64,000 nucleotides of DNA, from positions 1 through 64,000 of the IMG/VR virus record IMGVR_UViG_3300042324_000568. One strand, given 5' to 3'. This document shows, piece after piece, positions 46,816 to 56,207 of this stretch. Numbering within the stretch: the first letter of the stretch is position 1; each line of letters opens with the position of its first letter. Below the pieces are notes generated by a model. That model ran no database searches and had not been told where the DNA came from. It saw nothing but the letters and a program-made list of their open reading frames with translations. Made by a program: the position numbers and the translations under genes. The DNA is from a virus.

Positions 46816-48234
46816 CTAATTGTAACCTGTTGGAAATGAGTTAGTTATGAAATCGTATTTTTCTTTTTTCCATACGATGTTTGGGTCACTTTTAAACCTG
46901 TCAGATAGGATTTGAGTGGCCTTACCAAAGAGTTCTTCTTGAACTGTTGTGTTCGCCTTACCAAATGATTGAATTAAAGATCCTCTCTTATATTGTAGAT
47001 TGATTCGTTTACGACCTGTTTGAAGTGCAACATATAGGTATATAACACCATGTGGAAATTGTTTACTCATACAATTTTTCATAGTAAACCCCTCAATTCT
47101 AAACTCCTCTTCGGTTAATATTAATTTAGGTTTATATACAACACCTTCAATCAAGATATCTTTCTCAATCATATTAACAAAATCTTCAGATATATCGTAC
47201 TTAACTCTGTAACCACGTGCAAAGTGAAATTTAATTCCATACCACATTTCAGATGTGTTTTCAAATTCCGAATCGTTCTTGGGTTTAAATTTCAAATATA
47301 ATCCCCTGTTTTCCAATAATTCTCTTGTCGATAATAATTTGTTAAGACTATAAACTAAAGAATCTGATTTTAATGTGTCACATTCCCATTTGTTAATGAC
47401 ACTAACCATACATTTTTTTTCAGATTCATTTTTTAATTCGTGAATCCTTTTGTTTGGTGGTACGTCAAAACAATGCATTTCCCAAGGTATTAGTTTTATA
47501 TATTCAAGATGATTATCGCCAAACAATTTACATATGTAATTTAAAGATGCAATATTAATAGGTTTTCCTAAATTTTTATTTAATTCACTTACAAGATATT
47601 TTGATTTAATACCATAATAATCCAACACAGACGGTAAGAATTTATAATCGTTCTTTTCTAAAAACTTTTTTCTTGGGTATTCGTTTTGAATGTCGTAGTA
47701 TACGGTGTCGTGACCTTTAATTCCTTTCACATCCAAATGATAATCAACTATTAAATCATATAATGGATTTATTTGGTACTTGTCAATGTACTTTTTGTTT
47801 CTTATTGAATCAAGTTTAATTTTAGAATTCACTTTAGAGTATATTATCTGAAGTAATTCCGCTGTTGCCCTATTATACTTAACTCCCCAATATCCTTTTC
47901 TTTTTTCTCCTCTAACAAAACCATTTTCAGATAAATCAAATAGTAATTTAAAATCGTTCTTCTTATGTTTAGTTATATTCCTAAACATCTTTTCTTCGGT
48001 TAAATTATCGTTGATGATTTTATATGTTACAGTGAAGTCACCGTTATTAATGTTTAAATTAAATGAATGGGTAAATTCAATTAACTTTCTTGTACCATAC
48101 CTATTATAATCAAATTGAAATTTGGATTGGAATTCTAAATTGTTATCATCAAAAAATAACATTAGAGTACATTCAGATACCGCACCATACCTCTTATCTA
48201 TTTTCTTTTGTTCGTGTCTAAATAATAAATCCAT
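46816..48234 (-). CDS. PcfJ-like protein, copy 1 (472 aa)
   Basis: The C-terminal block FRIEGFTMKNCMSKQ (Cys388) followed by RINLQYKRGSLIQSFGKAN matches the PcfJ family core, a domain first named on conjugative plasmids and common in phages. The long N-terminal part is unique, apart from local similarity to the next gene (FLPSVLDYYGIKSK versus LLASILDMLGIKSK). Activity unknown. Confidence 0.68.
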   Translation of the reverse strand: MDLLFRHEQKKIDKRYGAVSECTLMLFFDDNNLEFQSKFQFDYNRYGTRKLIEFTHSFNLNINNGDFTVTYKIINDNLTEEKMFRNITKHKKNDFKLLFDLSENGFVRGEKRKGYWGVKYNRATAELLQIIYSKVNSKIKLDSIRNKKYIDKYQINPLYDLIVDYHLDVKGIKGHDTVYYDIQNEYPRKKFLEKNDYKFLPSVLDYYGIKSKYLVSELNKNLGKPINIASLNYICKLFGDNHLEYIKLIPWEMHCFDVPPNKRIHELKNESEKKCMVSVINKWECDTLKSDSLVYSLNKLLSTRELLENRGLYLKFKPKNDSEFENTSEMWYGIKFHFARGYRVKYDISEDFVNMIEKDILIEGVVYKPKLILTEEEFRIEGFTMKNCMSKQFPHGVIYLYVALQTGRKRINLQYKRGSLIQSFGKANTTVQEELFGKATQILSDRFKSDPNIVWKKEKYDFITNSFPTGYN

Positions 48235-48270
48235 ATATAAAATATATATGGATTCATTTACATTGTGTAG

Positions 48271-50163
48271 TTAAAATTCAAATGGAAGTCGATGTCCTTC
48301 AAAGATGTCTCCAGCCCTAACAATCTTTTGTTCGGGGACAATTGGTTTTCCATTTATCAAAACAGGAACCTTTTGTTTTTCTTTCCAATTTAATAATCCC
48401 CATCTCGCTCGTTTACTAATCCTATCTTCTAATAATAATAAAGCGTCTTTGAAATAGTCTGGTGGGTTTGCATTACAGAAATGACGTTGTTGAAGACATC
48501 TACCCGTTTGTATATCAAATTCACATGTAACCCTATTTGAACTATCTTTGTTTCTTACAGATATAACCATTGATTTATCTTTATCCGCATAAGTTGCAAC
48601 ACAATGGTGCATGAATGAACCCTCCTCAACATATTCTTCTTCCCTTTTCAATATATGTGGATACAGTTGTTCAATTTCTCCAACATTATCATCCACAAAC
48701 TCTAAAGGTTCTTCAACAACCTTAGTGGTTTCATCGTCGTACTTGTATTCTAATACCCAACCCTTTCTAATCGCCGAAACCATCTTTGAGAGTTCCCTAT
48801 GTTCTTCATTAAACTCCGACATAGTTTTAGCCTTCATAAATAAATTAGGGTCATAGGGTCGTATCTTCGTAATCATATTAAAATGATCCTCAAATAATCT
48901 AAATGTGTCCGCCGAAAATGCCCCTCTGATTAGATTATTTGGTATGTAAGATTCCATACTAACTGTAGAATTAATAATTTTAATTATATTCTCCCTTTCA
49001 ATATCCTTTAATTCATAATTAAATGTATAATTTTTTTTACTTAAAAGGGTTTTGTTGACACCGTCGTAAGTATCGTTACTATTTTTTCTTCTGTCTGATA
49101 AGTTAATAACTTCATCCTTAATATTTGCAATGTATTTTGAATAATTAGAGCCTAACATGTTACAAAATCTAACAAACCCCTCAATCTCAATATTTGGATT
49201 TAGGTGTAGAATTTTAACTGCAAATTTACTTTTAATACCCAACATATCTAATATTGATGCTAGTAACTTCCTATCATTCTTTTTTAGATATTTTTCGGTT
49301 GGATAGAATCTATATAACCAATATGAAACGTCACCATCGGGAACTTTAATTTGTTTCTTTTTGATAAACATACCCATTAAATCTCTAATGAATTGTTCTG
49401 GTGTATTTGAATAGTTAATACAACCAAAATCGACATCTAACGCTTCCTGTATTTTAATACTAAATTCTACATTATTAAATGTTTCAGATATTTCTTCATA
49501 AAGTCTGGATGTTTTATTAATACTCTTCATTGGGTTGAAAAAAGAGTGTGTTTTTGAAACGGCATTATTCAACGTTTGAAAACCATTTGTAACAAACCTT
49601 TGGACGTTTTTCTTACCACTTTTTTCTTTTTCTAAAACCGTGAAGTTCCCCGTTTTTAGATTTATAGTTAACGATATTACATAAAAAGACTTAGTGAAAT
49701 ATATTGAATTGAACTTTCTTCTTTTATATCCGTGGTAAATTTTAATGGTCACTTTATCACCAAATTTTCTTATCGAACGTTCAATTGTTTGAATACCAAT
49801 TGAACTGAAGGGTCTACCAAAATGTCTTTTAATTTGGTGATCTTTTGTTGTGTCAAAAGAAAAATCACTTTTAACGTTCTGATATGCGTATTGTATTTTA
49901 AATGTTTCATGTACTTCCGTATTATCATAAAAAAAATTAAGTTTTCTTTTATGGTACGATAATTTATCTGGAAGTGAATAAGTTCTTCCTGTTATGTCTT
50001 TGGTAAAAACACCCCTAATATAGTCCTCATTATTTGGGTCCAACACATCAACCTCATTTAATTCAAAGGTATTTAACGACGATTTTTTGTCCGATAGTTT
50101 TGAGTAGTCCTTATATGGGGTTATGGTCGCAAAGGTGAATTTCTGAGTTATTAAGGTTTCCAT
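48271..50163 (-). CDS. PcfJ-like protein, copy 2 (630 aa)
   Basis: EEGSFMHHCVATYADK (HHC at 519-521), then VTCEFDIQTGRCLQQRHFCN, is a clear PcfJ core. The shared LGIKSK segment and the overall order show that it is a paralogue of the 46816-48234 protein, 158 residues longer. A TATATTTG -7 element lies at 50184-50191. No activity is known. Confidence 0.75.
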   Translation of the reverse strand: METLITQKFTFATITPYKDYSKLSDKKSSLNTFELNEVDVLDPNNEDYIRGVFTKDITGRTYSLPDKLSYHKRKLNFFYDNTEVHETFKIQYAYQNVKSDFSFDTTKDHQIKRHFGRPFSSIGIQTIERSIRKFGDKVTIKIYHGYKRRKFNSIYFTKSFYVISLTINLKTGNFTVLEKEKSGKKNVQRFVTNGFQTLNNAVSKTHSFFNPMKSINKTSRLYEEISETFNNVEFSIKIQEALDVDFGCINYSNTPEQFIRDLMGMFIKKKQIKVPDGDVSYWLYRFYPTEKYLKKNDRKLLASILDMLGIKSKFAVKILHLNPNIEIEGFVRFCNMLGSNYSKYIANIKDEVINLSDRRKNSNDTYDGVNKTLLSKKNYTFNYELKDIERENIIKIINSTVSMESYIPNNLIRGAFSADTFRLFEDHFNMITKIRPYDPNLFMKAKTMSEFNEEHRELSKMVSAIRKGWVLEYKYDDETTKVVEEPLEFVDDNVGEIEQLYPHILKREEEYVEEGSFMHHCVATYADKDKSMVISVRNKDSSNRVTCEFDIQTGRCLQQRHFCNANPPDYFKDALLLLEDRISKRARWGLLNWKEKQKVPVLINGKPIVPEQKIVRAGDIFEGHRLPFEF

Positions 50164-50183
50164 GTAAGTTAATTGTTAGAATA

Positions 50184-50191
50184 CAAATATA
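50184..50191 (-). promoter_or_regulatory. Probable -7 promoter element
   Basis: TATATTTG on the minus strand, 20 bases before ATG 50163; no exact TTTG at -33. Confidence 0.5.
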
Positions 50192-50236
50192 CGAAAAAGT
50201 ATTATAAAATACTTATTAGTATAAAACACACAAATT

Positions 50237-50368
50237 ATGGCAGCAAAAAGTAAAGGTTCCTCTTCATCAATCAAGGTTACTTTCGGTAAAAGAAAGACCG
50301 GTAAGGCTCAAAAGAGTTGGGGTCCTAAAGCACAAAAACCTAAGAAGTACAAGGGTCAAGGTCGTTAA
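50237..50368 (+). CDS. Tiny, very basic protein (43 aa)
   Basis: ATG 50237 to TAA 50366-50368. The sequence is dominated by Lys, Gly and Ser (MAAKSKGSSSSIKV, FGKRKTGKAQKSWG, KKYKGQGR). Codon choice (GGT, AAG, CGT) differs from its AT-rich neighbours, as in highly expressed genes. It is an isolated rightward gene and overlaps the opposing stop by 4 bases. DNA binding or virion packing is plausible; inference. Confidence 0.65.
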   Translation: MAAKSKGSSSSIKVTFGKRKTGKAQKSWGPKAQKPKKYKGQGR

Positions 50369-50583
50369 TTAAGACCTAAGTATGAATTAAGTTTGTGTAA
50401 AGTCCAAACTGAATCATCCTGTTGATTATAGATAAAATCCCAAAGGGTTAAATCTTTTGAAACAGGGTGATTTTTGTATTTACAGTATCTCTTGGCACTA
50501 TTAAAATCCTTAACGGACCAACCAAAGCATTCTTTTGGTTCTCTTATGAAAAGTGAAATGAATTTTCTAAACAATATTAACAT
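50365..50583 (-). CDS. Hypothetical protein (72 aa)
   Basis: A basic, hydrophobic start (MLILFRKFISLFIREP) and a soluble end with SAKRYCKYKNHPVSKD. It may attach to the membrane. No family recognised. Confidence 0.58.
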   Translation of the reverse strand: MLILFRKFISLFIREPKECFGWSVKDFNSAKRYCKYKNHPVSKDLTLWDFIYNQQDDSVWTLHKLNSYLGLN

Positions 50584-50595
50584 AATTTATATTTA

Positions 50596-50961
50596 TTATT
50601 TTGGTGATTCCAACCTTTTTATATTTTCTTGTTCGTCTTGTCTATTAAAAATTTCTTTATGAGATAAAATTCTGTGAAACTCTCTATATGCTTGTGGCTG
50701 ATAGTTTTTTAAATGGTCAACCCCATATTCATACTCAAATAAAATTTCGGAATATCTTTTTTCTTTAGAATCAAATCCATCTGATTGCATTTTCAAATCC
50801 ATTTGTAATTCATTAATGACGTTTTGTAATGAATCTTCCTTACAGATTGTGGTTGTCACAACGGGTATGGGTTTATCATTAAAATACATTAACGAAACTA
50901 ATACACCAAATAGGGAAATAATCGCCCCGAATGCTAATATACTTGTATCTCTATTTTCCAT
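50596..50961 (-). CDS. Membrane-anchored coiled-coil protein (121 aa)
   Basis: The start is ATG 50961 next to the upstream stop. One membrane helix (about 8-28, ILAFGAIISLFGVLVSLMYF) precedes a long coil (EDSLQNVINELQMDLKMQSD). The arrangement matches the protein at 44911-45195. Possibly spanin-like; not proven. Confidence 0.65.
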   Translation of the reverse strand: MENRDTSILAFGAIISLFGVLVSLMYFNDKPIPVVTTTICKEDSLQNVINELQMDLKMQSDGFDSKEKRYSEILFEYEYGVDHLKNYQPQAYREFHRILSHKEIFNRQDEQENIKRLESPK

Positions 50962-50962
50962 A

Positions 50963-51154
50963 TTAATACCCTTCTTGTATTTGAAATCCAACCATATATG
51001 TTAACCACCTAACAGTTAACCCCCAAGATGGTGAGTAGACACCAGTCTCAAGAAACGTTTCTTTATTATGAAAGAAAACAATTGTTGGTAAGATAAACCA
51101 ATGATGCTTCTTGTTATAAACAAAGAAATCTTTAAGATATATTTTTTTCTTCAT
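50963..51154 (-). CDS. Small aromatic membrane-associated protein (63 aa)
   Basis: The start is ATG 51154. A basic start (MKKKIYLKDFFVYNKKHH) is followed by WFILPTIVFFHNK and a C-terminal WLTYMVGFQIQ. Probably associates with the membrane. Function unknown. Confidence 0.58.
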   Translation of the reverse strand: MKKKIYLKDFFVYNKKHHWFILPTIVFFHNKETFLETGVYSPSWGLTVRWLTYMVGFQIQEGY

Positions 51155-51159
51155 TTTAT

Positions 51160-51858
51160 TTATTTTTTTATAATGTAACAACCTGGAGGTAAACCCGAGT
51201 CATCATTTGTATACCTTAAATTAATGTCTAATTGTTGATTGGTTACGGGATGGTTTAAGAATTCAGGTATGTCTCTTTGTTTAAAAAATACTCTAATTGC
51301 ATCTAAGGATTCATATAGACCAGAATCATCAAATATAATGTATCCACCTGGTTGTACCTTATCGTATAATTCTTCTAAAGTTTCTAGTGTGGCGGAAAAT
51401 GCATCCACATCTATTCTTAATAATGATACTTTTTCTATTCCAGATGTTGGTAGAGTATCTTTAACAAATCCTTTTAAAAATTTAATTCGTTTGTCATCAC
51501 CTAATCCGTATGTTTTAAAGTGTGATTGAACTTCCTCTAAACTAATGGCTATCGGACCAACAGAATTGTGTGTGTATTGATCTGTATGTCTTTCCCTATC
51601 ATAACTATGTTTAGCAATTTCAATAGGTTGGAACCCTTCATATGAATCACATACCCAAATATTTTTATCCTGAAAAACATGACTTAAAAATATTGAAAAT
51701 CCACCCCTCCAAACACCACACTCTACTATATCCCCATCTACTTTGGATATTTCAGAATGATGGTTGAATATCGTTTTAAATTCATCGGGGCGAACCATCG
51801 TAATTTTGTTATCAATTAGATGTTTTATCAAATCTTCATAACTTGTAATTGTATCCAT
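51160..51858 (-). CDS. TylF-like SAM methyltransferase (232 aa)
   Basis: The start is ATG 51858, one base after the upstream stop. DIVECGVWRGGFSIFLSH is motif I, IWVCDSYEGF motif II, LLRIDVDAFSATLETLEEL and YIIFDDSGLY the metal-binding Asp region. All are typical of macrocin O-methyltransferase (TylF) relatives, which methylate sugar hydroxyls. It could modify glycans made by the phage glycosyltransferases. Confidence 0.82.
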   Translation of the reverse strand: MDTITSYEDLIKHLIDNKITMVRPDEFKTIFNHHSEISKVDGDIVECGVWRGGFSIFLSHVFQDKNIWVCDSYEGFQPIEIAKHSYDRERHTDQYTHNSVGPIAISLEEVQSHFKTYGLGDDKRIKFLKGFVKDTLPTSGIEKVSLLRIDVDAFSATLETLEELYDKVQPGGYIIFDDSGLYESLDAIRVFFKQRDIPEFLNHPVTNQQLDINLRYTNDDSGLPPGCYIIKK

Positions 51859-51859
51859 C

Positions 51860-52036
51860 TTATTTATTTTTTTTAGGTTTTCTAATGTAATCCAATATAA
51901 TGTTAAATGACCCAAGACTAATTACTCCCCACCCAAAATATTTAACCAATTCAGGGTCAGCACCTTTTAATCCATATTTTTCAATTAAGATTCCCGTAAG
52001 AATCAACATCACATAAATGACTTGTTTTATTTTCAT
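51860..52036 (-). CDS. Small membrane protein (58 aa)
   Basis: ATG 52036 is preferred to a TTG six bases earlier. Two hydrophobic segments (VIYVMLILTGILI, GWGVISLGSFNIIL) and a basic tail (RKPKKNK). The promoter upstream is near-consensus (52051-52082). Confidence 0.62.
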   Translation of the reverse strand: MKIKQVIYVMLILTGILIEKYGLKGADPELVKYFGWGVISLGSFNIILDYIRKPKKNK

Positions 52037-52050
52037 ATTCAATATTTTTA

Positions 52051-52082
52051 CTAATATACGGAATTATTATTAAAAATCCAAA
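52051..52082 (-). promoter_or_regulatory. Near-consensus promoter
   Basis: On the minus strand TTTG, 20-bp spacer, TATATTAG (one mismatch to TAnnTTTG). Confidence 0.55.
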
Positions 52083-52093
52083 TAATTATCAAT

Positions 52094-52468
52094 ATGGTAC
52101 ACATTAATAATCAAAGTTTTCCAGCCGAATATCTAACCACATCAGAAGAGAAACAAAGAGGTATGATGGGTAGAGATAGTTTAGAGGGTTGTATGGTATT
52201 CAAAATGGGTAGAGGCCACCATACGTTTTGGATGAAAAATTGTTTAATACCACTTGATATTGTGTTTGTTATGAATAATCGAATCAGTCACATACACCCG
52301 AATTGTGAAGTTCCTGATTCACATAGAATGAACCCGCCGAAATACACTGGTATGGGTGACCACATTATTGAATTCCCCGCGGGAACATCCAAAAATTGGA
52401 GAGTTGGTGACCGAGTTGCTATGTATTTGGGGACTCCTCAGAATCCAGTACGACCATCTTATTCATAA
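52094..52468 (+). CDS. DUF192 family protein (124 aa)
   Basis: The family hallmarks are all present: EEKQRGMMGRDSL (about 18-30), GHHTFWMKNCLIPLDIVFV (about 41-59), and the end IIEFPAGTSKNWRVGDRV. DUF192 forms a small beta barrel, often secreted in bacteria; function is unknown. Here it lacks a signal peptide. It overlaps the opposing methyltransferase gene by 50 bases at the 3' end. Confidence 0.9.
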   Translation: MVHINNQSFPAEYLTTSEEKQRGMMGRDSLEGCMVFKMGRGHHTFWMKNCLIPLDIVFVMNNRISHIHPNCEVPDSHRMNPPKYTGMGDHIIEFPAGTSKNWRVGDRVAMYLGTPQNPVRPSYS

Positions 52469-53108
52469 ACTCATACTTCACTCTTGGTTTTACCTTTTCA
52501 AACACCCAAAAATAACTATGGTATTTTCTTGCGTGTTCTTGTTTAGTCCATTTGGTACCAAAACTATTAATTCTCACGTTTGAATTTAAAATAAACAAAT
52601 CTCTTGGGTAGAACCCTATTTCCATGGCCATATTCATAATCAAACAATGTGAGAAGTGGTTCTTACCACCGGATACCGTGTCTTGACATTTCATGACCAC
52701 ATGACCACCTTTCTCACAAATTCTGTATAATTCCTTCAACGTGTTGTAATAGTTGACTGTGAGGTCGTTATATGTGTTGTAACCCTCAAACCTTTTAGCC
52801 ATAATAGAACTACCATCTTTATTATCTCTATAGGTTTTACCAGCAATAACAAATGGAGGGTCGTACATTATATTTTTCATTGATCCGTCCCCAAATGGTA
52901 AATTCTCAGAACTTGCTTGAACTACGTCTTCATTCACAGGATACAAATCAGATTTAAACTTTGGGGATGGTAGGTCTTTCCAAAATGCTCCCTTAGAATA
53001 GGTACAATCCAAATCGAATTGTTCTATATTATATAAAAACATAATGTTTTTAATCGTGTCAAAATTTGAATTGTAGACACTTTTTACTGGTTTGAAATCT
53101 TTATCCAT
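52419..53108 (-). CDS. DPPF-type DNA methyltransferase (229 aa)
   Basis: NIMYDPPFVIAG carries the DPPF catalytic motif of N6-adenine / N4-cytosine methyltransferases at 83-86. ICEKGGHVVMKCQDT fits motif VI/VII. FYPRDLFIL and KYHSYFWVFEK near the end are typical of phage versions. The target base and site are unknown. Convergent overlap with the DUF192 gene. Confidence 0.82.
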   Translation of the reverse strand: MDKDFKPVKSVYNSNFDTIKNIMFLYNIEQFDLDCTYSKGAFWKDLPSPKFKSDLYPVNEDVVQASSENLPFGDGSMKNIMYDPPFVIAGKTYRDNKDGSSIMAKRFEGYNTYNDLTVNYYNTLKELYRICEKGGHVVMKCQDTVSGGKNHFSHCLIMNMAMEIGFYPRDLFILNSNVRINSFGTKWTKQEHARKYHSYFWVFEKVKPRVKYEFMNKMVVLDSEESPNT

Positions 53109-53205
53109 TACTTCTATTGATTTTTTGTTTAAAATTGTTTATACTTTATTAAAATATAGAGAATAAATTTCAATAAAACAAAATATTTATAAAAAAACAA
53201 CAACT

Positions 53206-53334
53206 ATGGGATGCGGATGTAAAAAACCAAAACAAGAACAACCTACTCAACCTCCGGTTTCGATTAGGTTAACAGAAGTACAACAAACTGCGAGTCAACC
53301 AACTCCACAAGCAACAAGTACTAATAATCAATAA
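53206..53334 (+). CDS. Tiny Cys/Gln-rich protein (42 aa)
   Basis: ATG 53206 opens MGCGCKKPKQEQPTQPP and ends in a Gln/Thr/Ser-rich tail. The GCGC start could bind metal. TATTTATA is 14 bases before the ATG. I see no longer frame in this gap. Confidence 0.5.
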   Translation: MGCGCKKPKQEQPTQPPVSIRLTEVQQTASQPTPQATSTNNQ

Positions 53335-53410
53335 TTAATATTATATCATCTATTCTTAGGTGATATTTTTTATAATAAGGGTATATAAAAATTTATATAT
53401 ATAATACAAT

Positions 53411-53608
53411 ATGAAAGTAGAAATGAAATTAACAAGTGTACATGTCTTAGATGGTATTTACAAAAAATTTAAAATAAACGCAATAGATGGTAGCATAAAT
53501 CTTCAAAAATTAGTAAATCGTTCTTTGGATTTATATGTTAAAGATGAAAAATTTAGAGACACGATTAATAACTATACTGATTTAGCAGTAAGTGGTTCAA
53601 AATATTAA
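53411..53608 (+). CDS. Ribbon-helix-helix-like protein (65 aa)
   Basis: A strand (EMKLTSVHVLDG) followed by two helices (IYKKFKINAIDG, NLQKLVNRSLDLYVKD) matches the size and layout of Arc/MetJ-type regulators, which act as dimers on DNA operators. The gene comes first in the sugar-transfer operon and could be its regulator; inference. Confidence 0.65.
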   Translation: MKVEMKLTSVHVLDGIYKKFKINAIDGSINLQKLVNRSLDLYVKDEKFRDTINNYTDLAVSGSKY

Positions 53609-53609
53609 T

Positions 53610-54962
53610 ATGAGTAAAAAGAAAATTTTATTATTATCAGATGATTTAAGAATGACAAGTGGTATTGCCACCATGTCAAAAGAGATAGTACTTGGTACTG
53701 TTGATAAATTTGATTGGGTACAATTAGGTGCAGGTATTAACCATCCTGAAAGTGGAAAGGTTGTAGATTTAAATGATGATGTAAGAAAACGAACTGGTGT
53801 TAATGATGCTAATGTTAAAATTTATGCCAATAATTCATATGGTGACATTTTTTTATTACGAAAATTAATTAAAGATGAGAAACCAGATGCAATTTTACAT
53901 TTTACAGATCCACATTATTGGGAATGGTTATACGATTCTGAACATGAAATAAGACAACTCGTACCAATTCTATATTATCACATTTGGGATAACTTACCAG
54001 ACCCATCTTATAATAGAAATTATTACGAAAGTTGTGATTGGTTAGGGTGTATTTCTAAACTAACATATGGTATTGTTAGTAGGGTTGGGGGTTTGACAAC
54101 CAAACCTTCTTTTAAACCACTAGAAAAATGGCAAGTTAGTTATGTACCACATGGTATTAATCAAAATCTTTTTAAACCATTGGATAAAATATCTGATGAT
54201 GTTAAAACACTTGTGAATGGGGATAAAGAATATGATTTTATTTTATTTTATAACAGTAGAAACATAAGAAGAAAACAACCATCTGACGTAATTTATTCAT
54301 ACAGAAAGTTTTGTGATAAATTAACTAAAGAACAATCAAGTAAGTGTCTTTTATTAATGAAAACGAATCAAGTGGATAATAACGGTACTGATTTAGGTGC
54401 TGTGGTTGATACATTATGTAAGGATTATGATGTTAAAATTTTTGAAAATAAAATAGAACAAGAGACATTAAATGAATTGTATAATATTTCTGATTGTACA
54501 ATAAACATTTCAAATAATGAAGGGTTTGGTTTGGGTACAACTGAAAGTTTAATGTCGGGAACACCAATCATTGTTAATGTCACTGGTGGTCTACAAGATC
54601 AATGTGGATTTCCTTTAACTGCAGATGATTATATTGAGGTTGGTTCGTTACATCAAACAAACAGCGGGGTGACTGGTGAATGGGTAGTACCTGTTTGGCC
54701 ATCAGCAATTAATTTAAACGGTTCACCAATAACTCCTTATATATTCGACGATAGAGTGAATGATGATGAAGTTGCCGATGCAATTATGACAGTATATAAT
54801 TGGGGTCGTAAGGAAAGAAAAGAAAGAGGAAAAAAAGGTAGAGAATGGGCAATTGAAAATTTATCATCAAAAATCATGTGTGATAAAATGTCCGAAGGTA
54901 TTGAAACAACGTTAAAAAACTATAAACCAAAAGAAAGATTTAATTTATATAAAGTAATATGA
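53610..54962 (+). CDS. GT-B glycosyltransferase, GT4-like (450 aa)
   Basis: The start is ATG 53610, one base after the previous stop. KKILLLSDDLRMTSGIATM is the N-terminal glycine loop. YDFILFYNSRNIRRKQP begins the donor domain, and NISNNEGFGLGTTESLMSG carries the E(x7)E motif that binds the nucleotide-sugar. A retaining mechanism is expected. It overlaps the next transferase by 4 bases. Confidence 0.85.
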   Translation: MSKKKILLLSDDLRMTSGIATMSKEIVLGTVDKFDWVQLGAGINHPESGKVVDLNDDVRKRTGVNDANVKIYANNSYGDIFLLRKLIKDEKPDAILHFTDPHYWEWLYDSEHEIRQLVPILYYHIWDNLPDPSYNRNYYESCDWLGCISKLTYGIVSRVGGLTTKPSFKPLEKWQVSYVPHGINQNLFKPLDKISDDVKTLVNGDKEYDFILFYNSRNIRRKQPSDVIYSYRKFCDKLTKEQSSKCLLLMKTNQVDNNGTDLGAVVDTLCKDYDVKIFENKIEQETLNELYNISDCTINISNNEGFGLGTTESLMSGTPIIVNVTGGLQDQCGFPLTADDYIEVGSLHQTNSGVTGEWVVPVWPSAINLNGSPITPYIFDDRVNDDEVADAIMTVYNWGRKERKERGKKGREWAIENLSSKIMCDKMSEGIETTLKNYKPKERFNLYKVI

Positions 54963-56206
54963 GTAAACCGATAATTTTATTTAGAGGACCAGTTAAAACA
55001 AGAAGTGGTTATGGTGCACATTCAAGAGATTTACTGTGGGCATTAAAAGAAATAGATTTGTTTGATATTAAAATAGATAGTTGTTTATGGGGGTCAACAC
55101 CATTAACCGCATTGGAGGATGGTAATGAGTTTCATGAATGGATTGAAGAGAATACCGTTACACAATTTAATGGTCTTCCCGAAATTTACATTCAAGTAAC
55201 TGTACCAAATGAATTTAAAAGACTTGGTAAATTTAATATAGGTGTAACTGCGGGTATCGAAACAACGGTCGCACCAAAAGATTGGATTGACGGTTGTAAT
55301 GTAATGGATATGATTATTACAACATCAAATTTTTCAAAAGAGGTTTTATTGTCAACTGTTTATAATGAAAATGATAAAAACACAAATAGATTAATTAAAC
55401 AACATAGAATCGATAAACCTATTAATGTTTTATTTGAAGGTGTAGATAAAAAAATTTATAACAATAATGTAAATGATACTTTTAAATTAGATATTGAAGA
55501 GGATTTCGCTTATCTTTTTGTAGGTCACTGGTTAAAAGGAAGTATTGGTCAAGATAGAAAAGATGTTGGTATGTTAATTAAGTGTTTTGCTAATTCTTTT
55601 AAAGATGAAATAGATAAACCGGCTTTAATATTAAAAACATCTTCAGCATCATTCTCGGTTAAAGAACGTGAAAATTTAATCAATAGGATTCAAAAAATAG
55701 TTGGTGACGATAAAGTACCGGTATATCTTTTATTTGGTGATTTAAAGGATGAAGAGATGAATGATTTATATAACCACCCAAAGGTAAAGGCAATGGTTTC
55801 CATAACTAAAGGAGAAGGTTTTGGTAGACCTCTATTAGAATTTACAATGACAGGTAAACCTGTGATTGCATCTAATTGGTCGGGTCACAAAGATTTTTTA
55901 CCGATGGATTATGCCGCAATGATTGGTGGTAAATTAACAGATGTGGATGTAAGTGCACAGGACAATTTTATAATAAAGGATTCAAAATGGTTTACTGCAA
56001 ATTACGATGAATTTATTCATGTATTAAAATTAGTCAAATCGAACTATGATGAGTTTTTGATTAAGTCTGAAAAATTAAGAATTATGAATTCAGAAAAATT
56101 TACATTAGACAAAATGAAAGAACTTTTAAAATCTTATATGGAACCACATTCAATTATTTCAAAACAAATTAATTTGATGTTACCTAAATTAAATAAAATT
56201 AAATAA
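54959..56206 (+). CDS. GT-B glycosyltransferase, GT4-like (415 aa)
   Basis: FRGPVKTRSGYGAHSRDLL is the N-terminal donor/acceptor loop. DFAYLFVGHWLKG and VSITKGEGFGRPLLEFTMTG (E-x7-E) mark the donor domain, and KPVIASNWSGHKDFL follows. It resembles its upstream neighbour in layout, so the pair may act one after the other on the same glycan. Confidence 0.85.
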   Translation: MSKPIILFRGPVKTRSGYGAHSRDLLWALKEIDLFDIKIDSCLWGSTPLTALEDGNEFHEWIEENTVTQFNGLPEIYIQVTVPNEFKRLGKFNIGVTAGIETTVAPKDWIDGCNVMDMIITTSNFSKEVLLSTVYNENDKNTNRLIKQHRIDKPINVLFEGVDKKIYNNNVNDTFKLDIEEDFAYLFVGHWLKGSIGQDRKDVGMLIKCFANSFKDEIDKPALILKTSSASFSVKERENLINRIQKIVGDDKVPVYLLFGDLKDEEMNDLYNHPKVKAMVSITKGEGFGRPLLEFTMTGKPVIASNWSGHKDFLPMDYAAMIGGKLTDVDVSAQDNFIIKDSKWFTANYDEFIHVLKLVKSNYDEFLIKSEKLRIMNSEKFTLDKMKELLKSYMEPHSIISKQINLMLPKLNKIK

Positions 56207-56207
56207 T

